From the NCBI RefSeq assembly GCF_013141765.1, contig NZ_WHOD01000067.1:62001-126000 (forward strand): a stretch of 64,000 nucleotides of DNA. Reading direction: 5' to 3'. Positions within the stretch are counted from its first letter, which is position 1; each line of letters starts with the position of its first letter. Below, piece after piece: positions 56,720 through 64,000 of this stretch. Made by a program: the position numbers and the translations under genes. The notes under the pieces were generated by a model. The model searched no databases. It saw only the letters and a program-made list of their open reading frames with translations, and was not told the DNA's origin. This stretch comes from Paenibacillus foliorum (GTDB lineage Bacteria > Bacillota > Bacilli > Paenibacillales > NBRC-103111).

Positions 56720-57874
56720 ATGCAAGTGGATGCTTTAGACCGCATTATCAAAAATGCGATTGACGTCATGGAGAGTAGCAAATATCAGATTTTCGAAATC
56801 TGTGAGAGTGTTCGGTCAGAACGCAATGCTCTGAACAAAGAATTGCAGCAAGTTATTGATTCAACCTCGCAAACCATTGAACAGGTTGACCGGGTTGAAT
56901 TGGAATACCGCAGGGCACGTGTGCGTTTAACGGAAGTAAGTCGCGACTTCAAGCGATTTACAGAGGAAGACATTCGGACAGCCTATGAGCTGGCTACGCA
57001 TTTGCAAACCCAGCTTGCCATGCTTAGGGAGAAAGAAGTTCACCTGAAAGCAAGACGGGATGATTTGCAGAAGCGGATCAAGAATGTAGACAAGCAATTG
57101 GAAAGAGCGGAGTCCGTTGTATCCCAAGTCAATGTAGTACTTGAGTATTTAACGGGAGACTTGAACCAAGTTACACGCTTGCTGGAGTCTGCCAAGAATC
57201 GACAGCTTTTGGGTTTGAAAATTATTTTGGCCCAGGAAGAAGAACGCAAACGGATTGCCCGGGAAATACACGATGGCTTAGCGCAAACCATGGCTAATGT
57301 AGTGCTTCGTACGGAGATTGCAGAACGGATGCTTTCCAAGCAAGCCTTTTCTTCGGTTAAGGAGGAGCTTATTGATTTAAAAGGGCAGGTAAGGAGCGGC
57401 ATTGAAGAGGTTCGTAAGATTATATTTAATCTGAGACCAATGGCTCTTGATGACCTCGGTCTTATTCCCGCCTTACGTAAGTTTGTTCAGGACTATGAAG
57501 AAAAAACGAAAATTTGGACGAAGTTCGAATTAGTAGGTAAAGACACCCGGCTTCCTTCTGGAATGGAAGTTGCTATATATCGACTGGTGCAAGAAGCGTT
57601 CTCAAATGTTCTAAAGCATGCTCATGCATCGAATATTACTTTAGAAGTAACTTTTCAACAGCAAATGGTTAAGATAGTCGTAACGGATAACGGGATCGGC
57701 TTTGTTGTAGAAATGATTGACAAGAAGATTGAAAAAGGCAGCCATTACGGATTAATGGGTATGAGAGAGCGTGTGGAGCTGTTGGAAGGAAGAATGGAAA
57801 TCCAGTCAACAAAAGACGTAGGTACGAAGGTATCACTTCTCATTCCAATAAAACTAGAGTCGAAGGAGGATTAA
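56720..57874 (+). CDS. degS: Two-component sensor histidine kinase DegS
   Basis: Cytoplasmic kinase/phosphatase controlling DegU. The N-terminal DegS sensor region (about 1-160) is a long coiled coil. The HisKA_3 motif EEERKRIAREIHDGLAQTM places the phosphorylated histidine at H184. The ATPase domain has ALDDLGLIPALRKF, the N-box EAFSNVLKHAHAS and GIGFVVE with GLMGMRERVELLEG. 384 residues, no membrane segment, as expected for DegS. Two bases separate its stop from degU. Confidence 0.95.
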   Translation: MQVDALDRIIKNAIDVMESSKYQIFEICESVRSERNALNKELQQVIDSTSQTIEQVDRVELEYRRARVRLTEVSRDFKRFTEEDIRTAYELATHLQTQLAMLREKEVHLKARRDDLQKRIKNVDKQLERAESVVSQVNVVLEYLTGDLNQVTRLLESAKNRQLLGLKIILAQEEERKRIAREIHDGLAQTMANVVLRTEIAERMLSKQAFSSVKEELIDLKGQVRSGIEEVRKIIFNLRPMALDDLGLIPALRKFVQDYEEKTKIWTKFELVGKDTRLPSGMEVAIYRLVQEAFSNVLKHAHASNITLEVTFQQQMVKIVVTDNGIGFVVEMIDKKIEKGSHYGLMGMRERVELLEGRMEIQSTKDVGTKVSLLIPIKLESKED

Positions 57875-57876
57875 TT

Positions 57877-58602
57877 ATGGACATAATAGGAACCTCAAAG
57901 CGCAACATAAAGCTAGTTCTTGCCGATGATCATCAATTGTTTCGCGAAGGGGTTAAACGTATTCTCAATATGGAGAATGACCTGGAAGTAGTAGGGGAAT
58001 GCGGAGACGGTATCCAAGTTATTGAGCTCTGCAATACATTGAATCCTGACATCGTGTTGATGGATATTAATATGCCTGTAGAAAATGGCGTTGTGGCAAC
58101 GGAAAAGCTTAAAGAAATATTTCCTGATATAAAAGTAATTATTTTATCGATTCATGATGACGAGAGCTATGTGTTTGAAACGCTACGTAAAGGTGCTTCC
58201 GGATATTTGTTGAAGGATATGGAGGCGGAGTCACTCATTAATGCGATTCGTTCAGTAGTAGCAGGACATGCATACATACATCCTAAAGTAACGGGTAAGC
58301 TGATAAACCAGCTGCGCCGGATGACCTATTTAGATGAAGTGGGAGCTGCTGGGTCAGGTGCTGTTCCGAAAGAAGCTGGAGTTAAGTATATCCATACCGA
58401 TAGCAGTCCGCTAACAAGACGGGAAGCCGAGGTGCTCCGTTTGATGGCCGAGGGGAAAAGTAATAAGATGATTGGCGAATTTTTGTTTATTAGTGAGAAA
58501 ACGGTCAAAAATCATGTGAGCAGCATCCTTCAAAAAATGGAAGTGGATGACCGTACACAAGCTGTTATTGTTGCTATTAAGAATGGCTGGGTAACATTGT
58601 AA
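57877..58602 (+). CDS. degU: Two-component response regulator DegU
   Basis: NarL/FixJ-type regulator of exoenzymes, competence, motility and biofilm genes. The receiver domain has VLADDHQLFREGVKR and phosphoacceptor D63 in IVLMDINMPVENG. The LuxR-type helix-turn-helix is LTRREAEVLRLMAEGKSNKM to ISEKTVKNHVSSIL. 241 residues, with a linker slightly longer than in B. subtilis. Directly after degS. Confidence 0.96.
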   Translation: MDIIGTSKRNIKLVLADDHQLFREGVKRILNMENDLEVVGECGDGIQVIELCNTLNPDIVLMDINMPVENGVVATEKLKEIFPDIKVIILSIHDDESYVFETLRKGASGYLLKDMEAESLINAIRSVVAGHAYIHPKVTGKLINQLRRMTYLDEVGAAGSGAVPKEAGVKYIHTDSSPLTRREAEVLRLMAEGKSNKMIGEFLFISEKTVKNHVSSILQKMEVDDRTQAVIVAIKNGWVTL

Positions 58603-58710
58603 GAAACGTACCTAGCTTACCCGCGCGAGTGGTCAAAGATCTATTTTACACCGAGAGAGGAACCGACCAACCTGTAGCCGCATATAATGGGTTTAAGGGA
58701 GGGAGCCGCG

Positions 58711-59109
58711 ATGGTGTTAGGATTGTTGTGGATCTTTGGCAGCTATGCTGCGAGTATCGCCTTGGTGCATTGGTTTTACCGGCGTCACCGGAATGAGGCT
58801 AGAGAGGCGACGCATTTCTTATTGCTTACCTGTAACAGTCAAATGCAGGTTGAGTGGTATATCCGATCCTTATTTTTTTTCTCGCGGCTGAAAGGCAGGG
58901 AAATTCAAGTAACTTTAGCGGATGAAGGCTCGACTGATGATACGTTGGCGATAGTTGACCGAATACGGCGAGAATATCAAGTAGATATTAGCAGCTTTGA
59001 AGCTGTTGGTTCTTTGGAGGAATGGATTGAGCAGCATGAGGATAAGCAGGTTATTGTTGTGCGACTCGGACAGCAAGATGGATTAGTAACCGCTTACAAA
59101 ATGTTTTGA
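58711..59109 (+). CDS. Short membrane protein with a partial GT2-like domain
   Basis: 132 residues. One N-terminal membrane helix (about 3-20) is followed by a basic RRHRNEAREATHF stretch. A fold fragment resembling the first part of a GT-A glycosyltransferase follows: TCNSQMQVEWYIRSL, then VTLADEGSTDDTLAIVDRI, a typical nucleotide-sugar-binding opening. The rest of a catalytic domain, including any DxD-type metal site, is absent, so enzymatic activity is doubtful. ATG 58711 follows AAGGGAGGGAG, and ATG 58687 lies before that site. It takes the place of degV between degU and comFA in B. subtilis. Confidence 0.65.
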   Translation: MVLGLLWIFGSYAASIALVHWFYRRHRNEAREATHFLLLTCNSQMQVEWYIRSLFFFSRLKGREIQVTLADEGSTDDTLAIVDRIRREYQVDISSFEAVGSLEEWIEQHEDKQVIVVRLGQQDGLVTAYKMF

Positions 59110-59132
59110 AAATGGGTGCTGGGCGGTGAGCG

Positions 59133-61058
59133 ATGAAGGTTGTGTTGTATTCAGTTAGGAAGGATCACACAAGCTCGTGGCATATCTCTTTGGATATAAG
59201 GGCGGATTTGATCTATTGGTTCGGTCAGCATAAAGATTCGTTACGGATCTGGATGCTGGAACCGTCCATTTCGTATGGACAAGCTGTTGGTTTGTGTGAA
59301 AAATTGAGTTTATTGGAGCACAGTAGGGAGCTATTACCTCGGCCTGAATCATTACTTCGAGCAATAACACAGCAAGCGGCAGCTTTGGGAATCCCTCTGA
59401 CTAATGGTCATGGGAGTGATGATCCACGTATAGTGGAATGCGATCTTGAGCAGTGGGAAGCTTACCGGATGAGCCAGACTAACGGTCTGCTGCGAATCGA
59501 GGAGGACCAACTGTCAGTGCTTATTGCGGGCATGCAGGGTCGAAGCTTGCTTATGGACGAGGTCACCCAGCTCATGGAGCACTACGGTCTTATTGGAGCA
59601 GCAACTGAACCAATGGCTTATGTGCAAACTGCATGCTTACAAGGTGCCCTGCATCTCAATCAAGGAGTTCTAGTTCAGAAGCTGCAGCGCAAGCTGCCCT
59701 TCTTACGTAAAGAAACGGCCTCTAAGTGCCATCGATGTGGTGGTGAGGACGAGCAGCTGGTCTATACGGATTGTATATTTTGCGGGACGGCATGTCCGTA
59801 CTGTGAGCAGTGCTTAACGATGGGAAGATCGCGTTATTGCGCCATCATGGTCAGCGCTTCATTAGAGCCGGGGATGTTGAGTAAGTCGGAAGCTTATTAT
59901 CATGATGACTTGGAATCGAAGCTATCGCTCTCATTAGATTCATATATACAGCCTTGGGGACTCAGTGAGATCCAAGCTGAAGCATCTTTGGAGGCATTGG
60001 CTTTTTTGAAAGCAAATGATTTACAAATGGCGGGTGCCAATCCTGTACGGGAACAACGGAGGTTTCTGATCTGGGCTGTGACAGGAGCGGGTAAAACCGA
60101 AATGATCTTTCCATTGATCCAGTACACCGTTGCCCAAGGAGGCAAGGTTGTCGTGGCTACGCCGAGGCGGGATGTGGTGCTGGAGCTGAAACCGCGCTTG
60201 GAGAAGGCCTTCGCACCAACACCGGTCGTTACTTTATATGGGGGAAGCGAGCAGCGATGGGACTCAGGAACGATTACGATTGCGACAACACACCAGCTTC
60301 TGCGGTTTCATCATGCCTTTGACCTCGTCATAATTGATGAACTCGATGCTTTTCCTTATCATAACAATCCAATGCTGGAATACGCTGCACAGAAGGTATG
60401 CAAAACAACTGGCGCTACCGTATTATTATCAGCAACACCTCCTAAACATCTTCAGAAGGCGGCCAAGCGCCGTCATTTACCCCACGTAAAGGTAGCAGCA
60501 AGGTTTCATCGCCATCCGCTGCCTGTACCTATCCTCATGAGCAGTGCGCCACTAGCGCAGCAGCTCAAACAGTCATCCCTACCCATCAAGCTAAAGCATA
60601 GAATGATGACCTCTTTAGAAAGAGGCGCACAGGTTTTTGTATTTGTACCGAAAATATATATGGTTGAACCTTTAACGCAGCTGTTAAGTCGGTTATTTCC
60701 CGAAATTGTGGTGCAAGGGACCTCGTCAAAGGACGATAACCGTACGCAAAAAGTAGGAGATTTCCGCAACAAGCAAGTGCGTATGCTGATTACGACAACG
60801 ATTCTGGAGCGTGGAGTTACGATTCCGAAATCCGATGTGTTTATTTTGGATGCGGACGCGCCAATCTTTGATTCAGCTGCATTGGTTCAAATGGCGGGGA
60901 GAGCAGGACGTTCAGCGGATGACCCTGCAGGCAGTGTGTTTTTTGTAGCAAAAGAAAGGACACGCGCACAAGTCGAAGCTACCCGTCAGATTAAGGGAAT
61001 GAACGCTCTGGCTAGAAAGAAAGGATATTTACGTACGAAGGAAGTGACGAAATCGTAA
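59133..61058 (+). CDS. comFA: Competence protein ComFA, DEAD-like DNA helicase/translocase
   Basis: ATPase that helps draw single-stranded DNA through the ComEC channel during transformation. A zinc-type cluster, CHRCGG...CIFCGTACPYCEQC, lies near residues 199-229. The Walker A motif VTGAGKTEM is near 316-322 and the Walker B variant IIDELDAFPYH near 400. Helicase motifs LLSATP and MAGRAGRSADDP follow. 641 residues, longer than B. subtilis ComFA (about 463). The first 195 residues are an extra, unrecognised N-terminal region. The ATG follows GGGCGGTGAGCG. Confidence 0.9.
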   Translation: MKVVLYSVRKDHTSSWHISLDIRADLIYWFGQHKDSLRIWMLEPSISYGQAVGLCEKLSLLEHSRELLPRPESLLRAITQQAAALGIPLTNGHGSDDPRIVECDLEQWEAYRMSQTNGLLRIEEDQLSVLIAGMQGRSLLMDEVTQLMEHYGLIGAATEPMAYVQTACLQGALHLNQGVLVQKLQRKLPFLRKETASKCHRCGGEDEQLVYTDCIFCGTACPYCEQCLTMGRSRYCAIMVSASLEPGMLSKSEAYYHDDLESKLSLSLDSYIQPWGLSEIQAEASLEALAFLKANDLQMAGANPVREQRRFLIWAVTGAGKTEMIFPLIQYTVAQGGKVVVATPRRDVVLELKPRLEKAFAPTPVVTLYGGSEQRWDSGTITIATTHQLLRFHHAFDLVIIDELDAFPYHNNPMLEYAAQKVCKTTGATVLLSATPPKHLQKAAKRRHLPHVKVAARFHRHPLPVPILMSSAPLAQQLKQSSLPIKLKHRMMTSLERGAQVFVFVPKIYMVEPLTQLLSRLFPEIVVQGTSSKDDNRTQKVGDFRNKQVRMLITTTILERGVTIPKSDVFILDADAPIFDSAALVQMAGRAGRSADDPAGSVFFVAKERTRAQVEATRQIKGMNALARKKGYLRTKEVTKS

Positions 61059-61132
61059 AATACTCATCAGCTAGTCGCCAACGGTTCTCTTTTCGACAGT
61101 GGTTACGACAAATAGTAACAAAAGCAGAGTCC

Positions 61133-61846
61133 ATGCTTGCTCCTAATCGTCTGACCTGCCTAGCCTGCCATGCAGCTTATACAAGCCCAGGGGAGCTCCC
61201 ATTATGCCGTAATTGTGCAGATAAGATCCCTTGGATCCTACAGCCTCGTTGTGCAACATGCGGTCGCCCAGAAACGTGTATGGATTGCGTTCGACGAAAA
61301 GACTCTTATTTCGAGCGGAATCGCAGTGCGGTTAGCTACAATCCTCAAATGAAAGGATGGTTGGGGATTTACAAATACCGAGGTCACGAGGAGATGCGGC
61401 GATTGATTGGTTCGATGCTGCTGCATGCCTATAATCTACATAAACATGAAGCAGTAGTCGGTTCTGCTGACTGCTCAGAAATGATCACCTACGTTCCACT
61501 AAGTGACAAAAGGCTCACGGAACGCGGCTTCAATCAATCGCAGCAGCTTGCCGAGGAATTGGGGCGCAAGACGGGGCTTCCGGTTATACCACTGCTTCAA
61601 AGAACGCGTCATACGGACAAGCAGAGCTTTAAGACCAGAGTGGACCGGATAGAGGATTTGCAGGGTGTTTTTGCAGTAGATCCTTCGGCCAAGGACAAGC
61701 ATAAAGCTCTATTTTCAAGCTCTAAGGTTACTCTGTATGTGGTAGATGATGTCTACACGACAGGCAGCACTTTGAACGAGTGTGCTAAAGCTATTAAGAA
61801 GGAGTTTCATTCTGTCGATATATGTGGAATAAGCTGGGCTAGATAG
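61133..61846 (+). CDS. comFC: Competence protein ComFC, phosphoribosyltransferase-like
   Basis: Partner of ComFA in DNA uptake. The N-terminal zinc-finger-like part has CLACH, LCRNCAD and CATCGRPETCMDC. The phosphoribosyltransferase-type domain includes YVPLSDKRLTERGFNQSQQLAEEL and the PRPP-like loop LYVVDDVYTTGSTLNECAKAI. 237 residues. The frame stays open upstream of ATG 61133 with no standard start, and the ribosome site is weak, so it may depend on coupling to comFA. comFB, which lies between them in B. subtilis, is absent. Confidence 0.9.
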   Translation: MLAPNRLTCLACHAAYTSPGELPLCRNCADKIPWILQPRCATCGRPETCMDCVRRKDSYFERNRSAVSYNPQMKGWLGIYKYRGHEEMRRLIGSMLLHAYNLHKHEAVVGSADCSEMITYVPLSDKRLTERGFNQSQQLAEELGRKTGLPVIPLLQRTRHTDKQSFKTRVDRIEDLQGVFAVDPSAKDKHKALFSSSKVTLYVVDDVYTTGSTLNECAKAIKKEFHSVDICGISWAR

Positions 61847-61863
61847 CCAAATTGTTATTTTCA

Positions 61864-61892
61864 TTGTACCAGATGCGTTAAGATACTATAAT
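61864..61892 (+). promoter_or_regulatory. Sigma-A promoter upstream of the coiled-coil gene
   Basis: TTGTAC (61864-61869), 17-base spacer, TATAAT (61887-61892). Confidence 0.65.
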
Positions 61893-61951
61893 GAGAGAAA
61901 CAACTTGAGGACGGATTAATGAGCAGTTTTTAAAAGAGAGGGGGATCATTA

Positions 61952-62242
61952 ATGAGTGATAAGAAGCTGGATCTGATAATGGACATGCTTGTAGGATTGA
62001 AGACAGATGTAGAGGGTCTGAAAATGGGTATGCAGGGTCTGAAATCAGATATGCAGGTTATAAAAAGAGAACAGCAGCAGCAAGGGGATGTTATTCATCA
62101 GCTTGTCAAAATGGTAGGAGAAAACAACAAGCATCATGTTAAAATAATGGACGAACTGAATACACATGAGCATAATATTGAAATTTTGAACAAGAATCAG
62201 TTGAAGCTTGAGACAGAGATAAGCAAATTAAAAAGTAGGTAG
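61952..62242 (+). CDS. Small coiled-coil protein, unknown function
   Basis: No family recognised with confidence. 96 residues, entirely helical in appearance. The first half has an internal repeat (GLKTDVEGLKMGMQGLKSDM) and the second half alternates His, Asn and Lys (ENNKHHVKIMDELNTHEHNI) before LKLETEISKLK. No cysteine, signal or membrane segment. It has its own promoter and a strong GAGGGGGA ribosome site. It lies between comFC and yvyF. Confidence 0.65.
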   Translation: MSDKKLDLIMDMLVGLKTDVEGLKMGMQGLKSDMQVIKREQQQQGDVIHQLVKMVGENNKHHVKIMDELNTHEHNIEILNKNQLKLETEISKLKSR

Positions 62243-62315
62243 CTCATCACGCATTCAGCACTTTTTCTTGTGTCATCCAATGATCATTTTTTCATTTATG
62301 TAAGGGGGAAGCATT

Positions 62316-62738
62316 ATGAGTTTAAATGTGGATAATTGTCAGCGCTGCGGTAAAGTCTATATAAAGAATACTTATGGAATTTGTGGAAATTGTATTAAGA
62401 GTATAGATTTGCAGTATGAGAAATGTTTAAAATATTTACGTGAATATCGCTCTTGCACCATTAATGAATTAAGCGAAGCAACTGAGGTTTCGGTCGGCCA
62501 GATTACGAAGTTTATCCGCGAAGGCCGAATTTCTATTAAGGGAAATGCGAATATGAGCTATGACTGTGAAGTATGTGGCACACAAATTCGTGAACATACG
62601 ATGTGCGAGCCGTGTAGGTCTAGATTGGCCAAGGAAACAAATCAAATGCGTGAGGATGAGACCCGTAAAAAGATACAAGAAGTACAGAGCCATAAAGCTA
62701 CCTATAACATACGGGATCGCTTGAACGATCGCCATTAA
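62316..62738 (+). CDS. yvyF: Flagellar operon protein YvyF (TIGR03826 family)
   Basis: 140 residues with two Cys pairs at each end: CQRCGKVYIKNTYGICGNC and CEVCGTQIREHTMCEPC, suggesting two zinc sites. A helix-turn-helix-like middle (TINELSEATEVSVGQITKFI) lies between them. Located just before flgM as in B. subtilis, where the gene is in the comF-flg region. It is thought to affect flagellar gene expression or assembly, but the mechanism is not established. GGGGGAAG ribosome site. Confidence 0.88.
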   Translation: MSLNVDNCQRCGKVYIKNTYGICGNCIKSIDLQYEKCLKYLREYRSCTINELSEATEVSVGQITKFIREGRISIKGNANMSYDCEVCGTQIREHTMCEPCRSRLAKETNQMREDETRKKIQEVQSHKATYNIRDRLNDRH

Positions 62739-62762
62739 TTAAAGCTCTGACAAAATTTAATA

Positions 62763-62790
62763 TAAACTTTTCCCATAACTTCACCGATAA
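62763..62790 (+). promoter_or_regulatory. Candidate sigma-D promoter of flgM
   Basis: TAAA (62763-62766), 16-base spacer, ACCGATAA (62783-62790), near the sigma-D consensus TAAA-N15-GCCGATAA. flgM has a sigma-D promoter in B. subtilis. The -10 lies inside the terminator dyad at 62775-62824. Confidence 0.5.
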
Positions 62791-62824
62791 AAGTAATAAC
62801 GCTTTTACGGTGGAGTTATTTTTA
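62775..62824 (+). terminator. Terminator-like dyad between yvyF and flgM
   Basis: ATAACTTCACCG pairs with CGGTGGAGTTAT. Inside, TAAAAG pairs with CTTTTA around an 8-base loop, and the 3' side runs into TTTTTA. Confidence 0.75.
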
Positions 62825-62845
62825 GGTGAAAATGAGGTGTAGGTT

Positions 62846-63118
62846 ATGAAGATAAATGGAACTAACAGAGTCGGTGCGGTGAACCAATATCAGAAGAATC
62901 ACGATGCGATGTCTACTTCGACAGCTGGAAAGACCGGTAAGAAGAAAGATCAAGTCGAAATTTCGAGTGAAGCCAAAGAGCTTCTAGGCTCGTCCAACTC
63001 GACGGCGGCAGAGCATTCAAAAGAACAGATAGATTCGCTAAAATCATCGGTTGCAGCAGGCACCTACAAGGTTGATGCCAGGTCGCTCGCAGATAAGCTG
63101 TTTCCTTTCATAAAGTAA
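62846..63118 (+). CDS. flgM: Anti-sigma-D factor FlgM
   Basis: Holds sigma-D inactive until the hook is complete. 90 residues. The N-terminus is MKINGTNRVGAVNQYQ, the centre KKDQVEISSEAKELL, and the C-terminal sigma-binding helices are EQIDSLKSSVAAGTYKVDARSLADKLF. GAGGTGTAGG precedes the ATG. First gene of flgM-flgN-flgK. Confidence 0.92.
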   Translation: MKINGTNRVGAVNQYQKNHDAMSTSTAGKTGKKKDQVEISSEAKELLGSSNSTAAEHSKEQIDSLKSSVAAGTYKVDARSLADKLFPFIK

Positions 63119-63148
63119 TACTCAATCTGGATAATTAGGTGGATGAGC

Positions 63149-63649
63149 ATGGCATTCCAAGCTTTGATTCAAACGATGACGGCACTAAACGAGATCCATG
63201 ACACTTTGTTCGAATTAGCTGAGCTGAAGAAGCAGGTGCTCATCCGCAATGATGTGGAGCAACTGACGCAGATCGTTACCAAAGAAAATAAGTTGGTGAA
63301 ACAAATCGGCGAGTTGGATCGGCAGCGGATTGAAGTGATCGGACAGTTTTTAATTGAGAAGGGCTACAAGCCCAATCCCAAAGTAACGGTAAGTGATTTG
63401 ACTAAGATTATTTTTAACATTGATGATAAGAAAGCGTTGTTAGGGCTACAGAAGCAGCTTCTTGGAACAATTCGGAAATTAAGAGAATTGAATCAATTGA
63501 ATCAACAGCTTATTGAGCATTCTTTATCATTTATCGATTATTCATTGGATCTTTTTGTCGGACCTCCAGATGATGACATCATTTATCAAAAGCCTCGACA
63601 AAGTTCTAACGGGAACAAACGGTTGGGCATATTTGACACCAGAGCATAG
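63149..63649 (+). CDS. flgN: Flagellar chaperone FlgN
   Basis: Export chaperone for the hook-associated proteins FlgK and FlgL. 166 residues, almost wholly helical, with DTLFELAELKKQVLIRNDVEQL and a C-terminal amphipathic segment LRELNQLNQQLIEHSLSFIDYSLDLF typical of FlgN/YvyG. ATG 63149 is 6 bases after AGGTGG. ATG 63143 directly abuts it. Immediately upstream of its client gene flgK. Confidence 0.88.
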   Translation: MAFQALIQTMTALNEIHDTLFELAELKKQVLIRNDVEQLTQIVTKENKLVKQIGELDRQRIEVIGQFLIEKGYKPNPKVTVSDLTKIIFNIDDKKALLGLQKQLLGTIRKLRELNQLNQQLIEHSLSFIDYSLDLFVGPPDDDIIYQKPRQSSNGNKRLGIFDTRA

Positions 63650-63688
63650 GCGATGTGAACAAGCAGATTAGAGGAGGGGACTTTATAT

Positions 63689-64000
63689 ATGCGTTCCACA
63701 TTTAGTGGTATTGAAATATCGAAGCGGGCCTTATTTACACAACAGGAAGCGCTGAACACAACCGGGCATAACGTGGCTAATGCCAACACTAGGGGGTATT
63801 CCCGTCAGGTAGTGAACATGGTTGCGGCAAAGCCAACAGAAGCCTTGGGACTACAGAGAAGTACGGTTCCAGGACAGATGGGGCAGGGTGTTGAGTTTAC
63901 TTCAATTACACGAGTTCGTGAGAATTTCTTGGATTCACAGTTTTATAACGAAAACAAATCTTCTGGTGAATGGAATATTCGGCAGGATACGCTTGATAAG
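63689..64000 (+). CDS. flgK: Flagellar hook-associated protein 1 FlgK, N-terminal part (partial)
   Basis: Runs off the window after 104 codons. It opens MRSTFSGIEISKRALFTQQE and continues ALNTTGHNVANANTRGYSRQ, the hook-associated protein signature. GQGVEFTSITRVRENFLDSQF follows, as in FlgK. GAGGAGGGG lies upstream of the ATG. Confidence 0.95.
   Translation, partial: MRSTFSGIEISKRALFTQQEALNTTGHNVANANTRGYSRQVVNMVAAKPTEALGLQRSTVPGQMGQGVEFTSITRVRENFLDSQFYNENKSSGEWNIRQDTLDK

Overview
The window looks like a chromosomal core segment of an endospore-forming, flagellated, S-layer-bearing Firmicute, most likely Paenibacillus or a close relative. This rests on gene content and order and was not tested by a database search. 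The gene order follows the Bacillus subtilis ywk/ywl-atp-spoIID-mbl-flh and degSU-comF-flg regions. Features closer to Paenibacillaceae are SLH-domain surface proteins, csaB, an alpha/beta-type small acid-soluble spore protein gene, and an 11-gene nuo cluster without nuoEFG. Every confidently called gene lies on the + strand. I see no tRNA, rRNA, CRISPR array, insertion sequence or prophage.

Layout: 1-4400 holds the prfA 3' end, prmC, spoIIR, the Sua5/ywlC gene and mntP. 4600-9713 holds ywlE, then a ZTP-type riboswitch with its terminator ahead of rpiB-ywlG-glyA, then a DUF72 gene and upp. 9771-18448 holds a UDP-GlcNAc 2-epimerase gene and the complete F1Fo ATP synthase operon (atpZ-I-B-E-F-H-A-G-D-C). 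18786-29151 is the nuoABCDHIJKLMN operon. 29467-32285 holds an SLH-anchored subtilisin-like protease and a DUF1146 gene. 32464-40931 holds murA, spoIID, spoIIQ, spoIIID, mbl, flhO, flhP, an EpuA-type gene, a CDP-alcohol phosphatidyltransferase and fabZ. 41016-53761 holds a phosphohexomutase, a DUF5693 membrane protein overlapping csaB, a tagO/wecA-type gene, a 1131-residue SLH surface protein, a small secreted protein, an alpha/beta SASP and metK. 53970-64000 holds a phosphodiester glycosidase-like surface protein, degS-degU, a short glycosyltransferase-like membrane protein, comFA, comFC, a coiled-coil protein, yvyF, flgM, flgN and the start of flgK.

These genes fall into a few functional groups. 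ATP synthase and the truncated complex I handle energy conversion. murA, mbl, spoIID, spoIIQ, spoIIR and spoIIID couple wall synthesis to engulfment and mother-cell gene control. The epimerase (UDP-ManNAc), the TagO-type transferase (lipid-linked polymer initiation) and CsaB (pyruvylation) could together supply the wall polymer that holds SLH proteins, and two SLH proteins are encoded nearby. DegSU, ComF and flagellar genes form the competence and motility end.

The most unusual non-coding signals are five. (1) Short hairpins of differing stem sequence recur just ahead of the Shine-Dalgarno sites of atpG, atpD, atpC, nuoL and possibly metK. (2) Two inverted copies of a roughly 90-bp repeat flank the ywlC-mntP region. 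(3) The SLH surface protein has tandem in-frame translation starts. (4) A perfect 26-bp inverted repeat follows the tagO-type gene. (5) A terminator-like palindrome lies between the likely metK promoter and metK.
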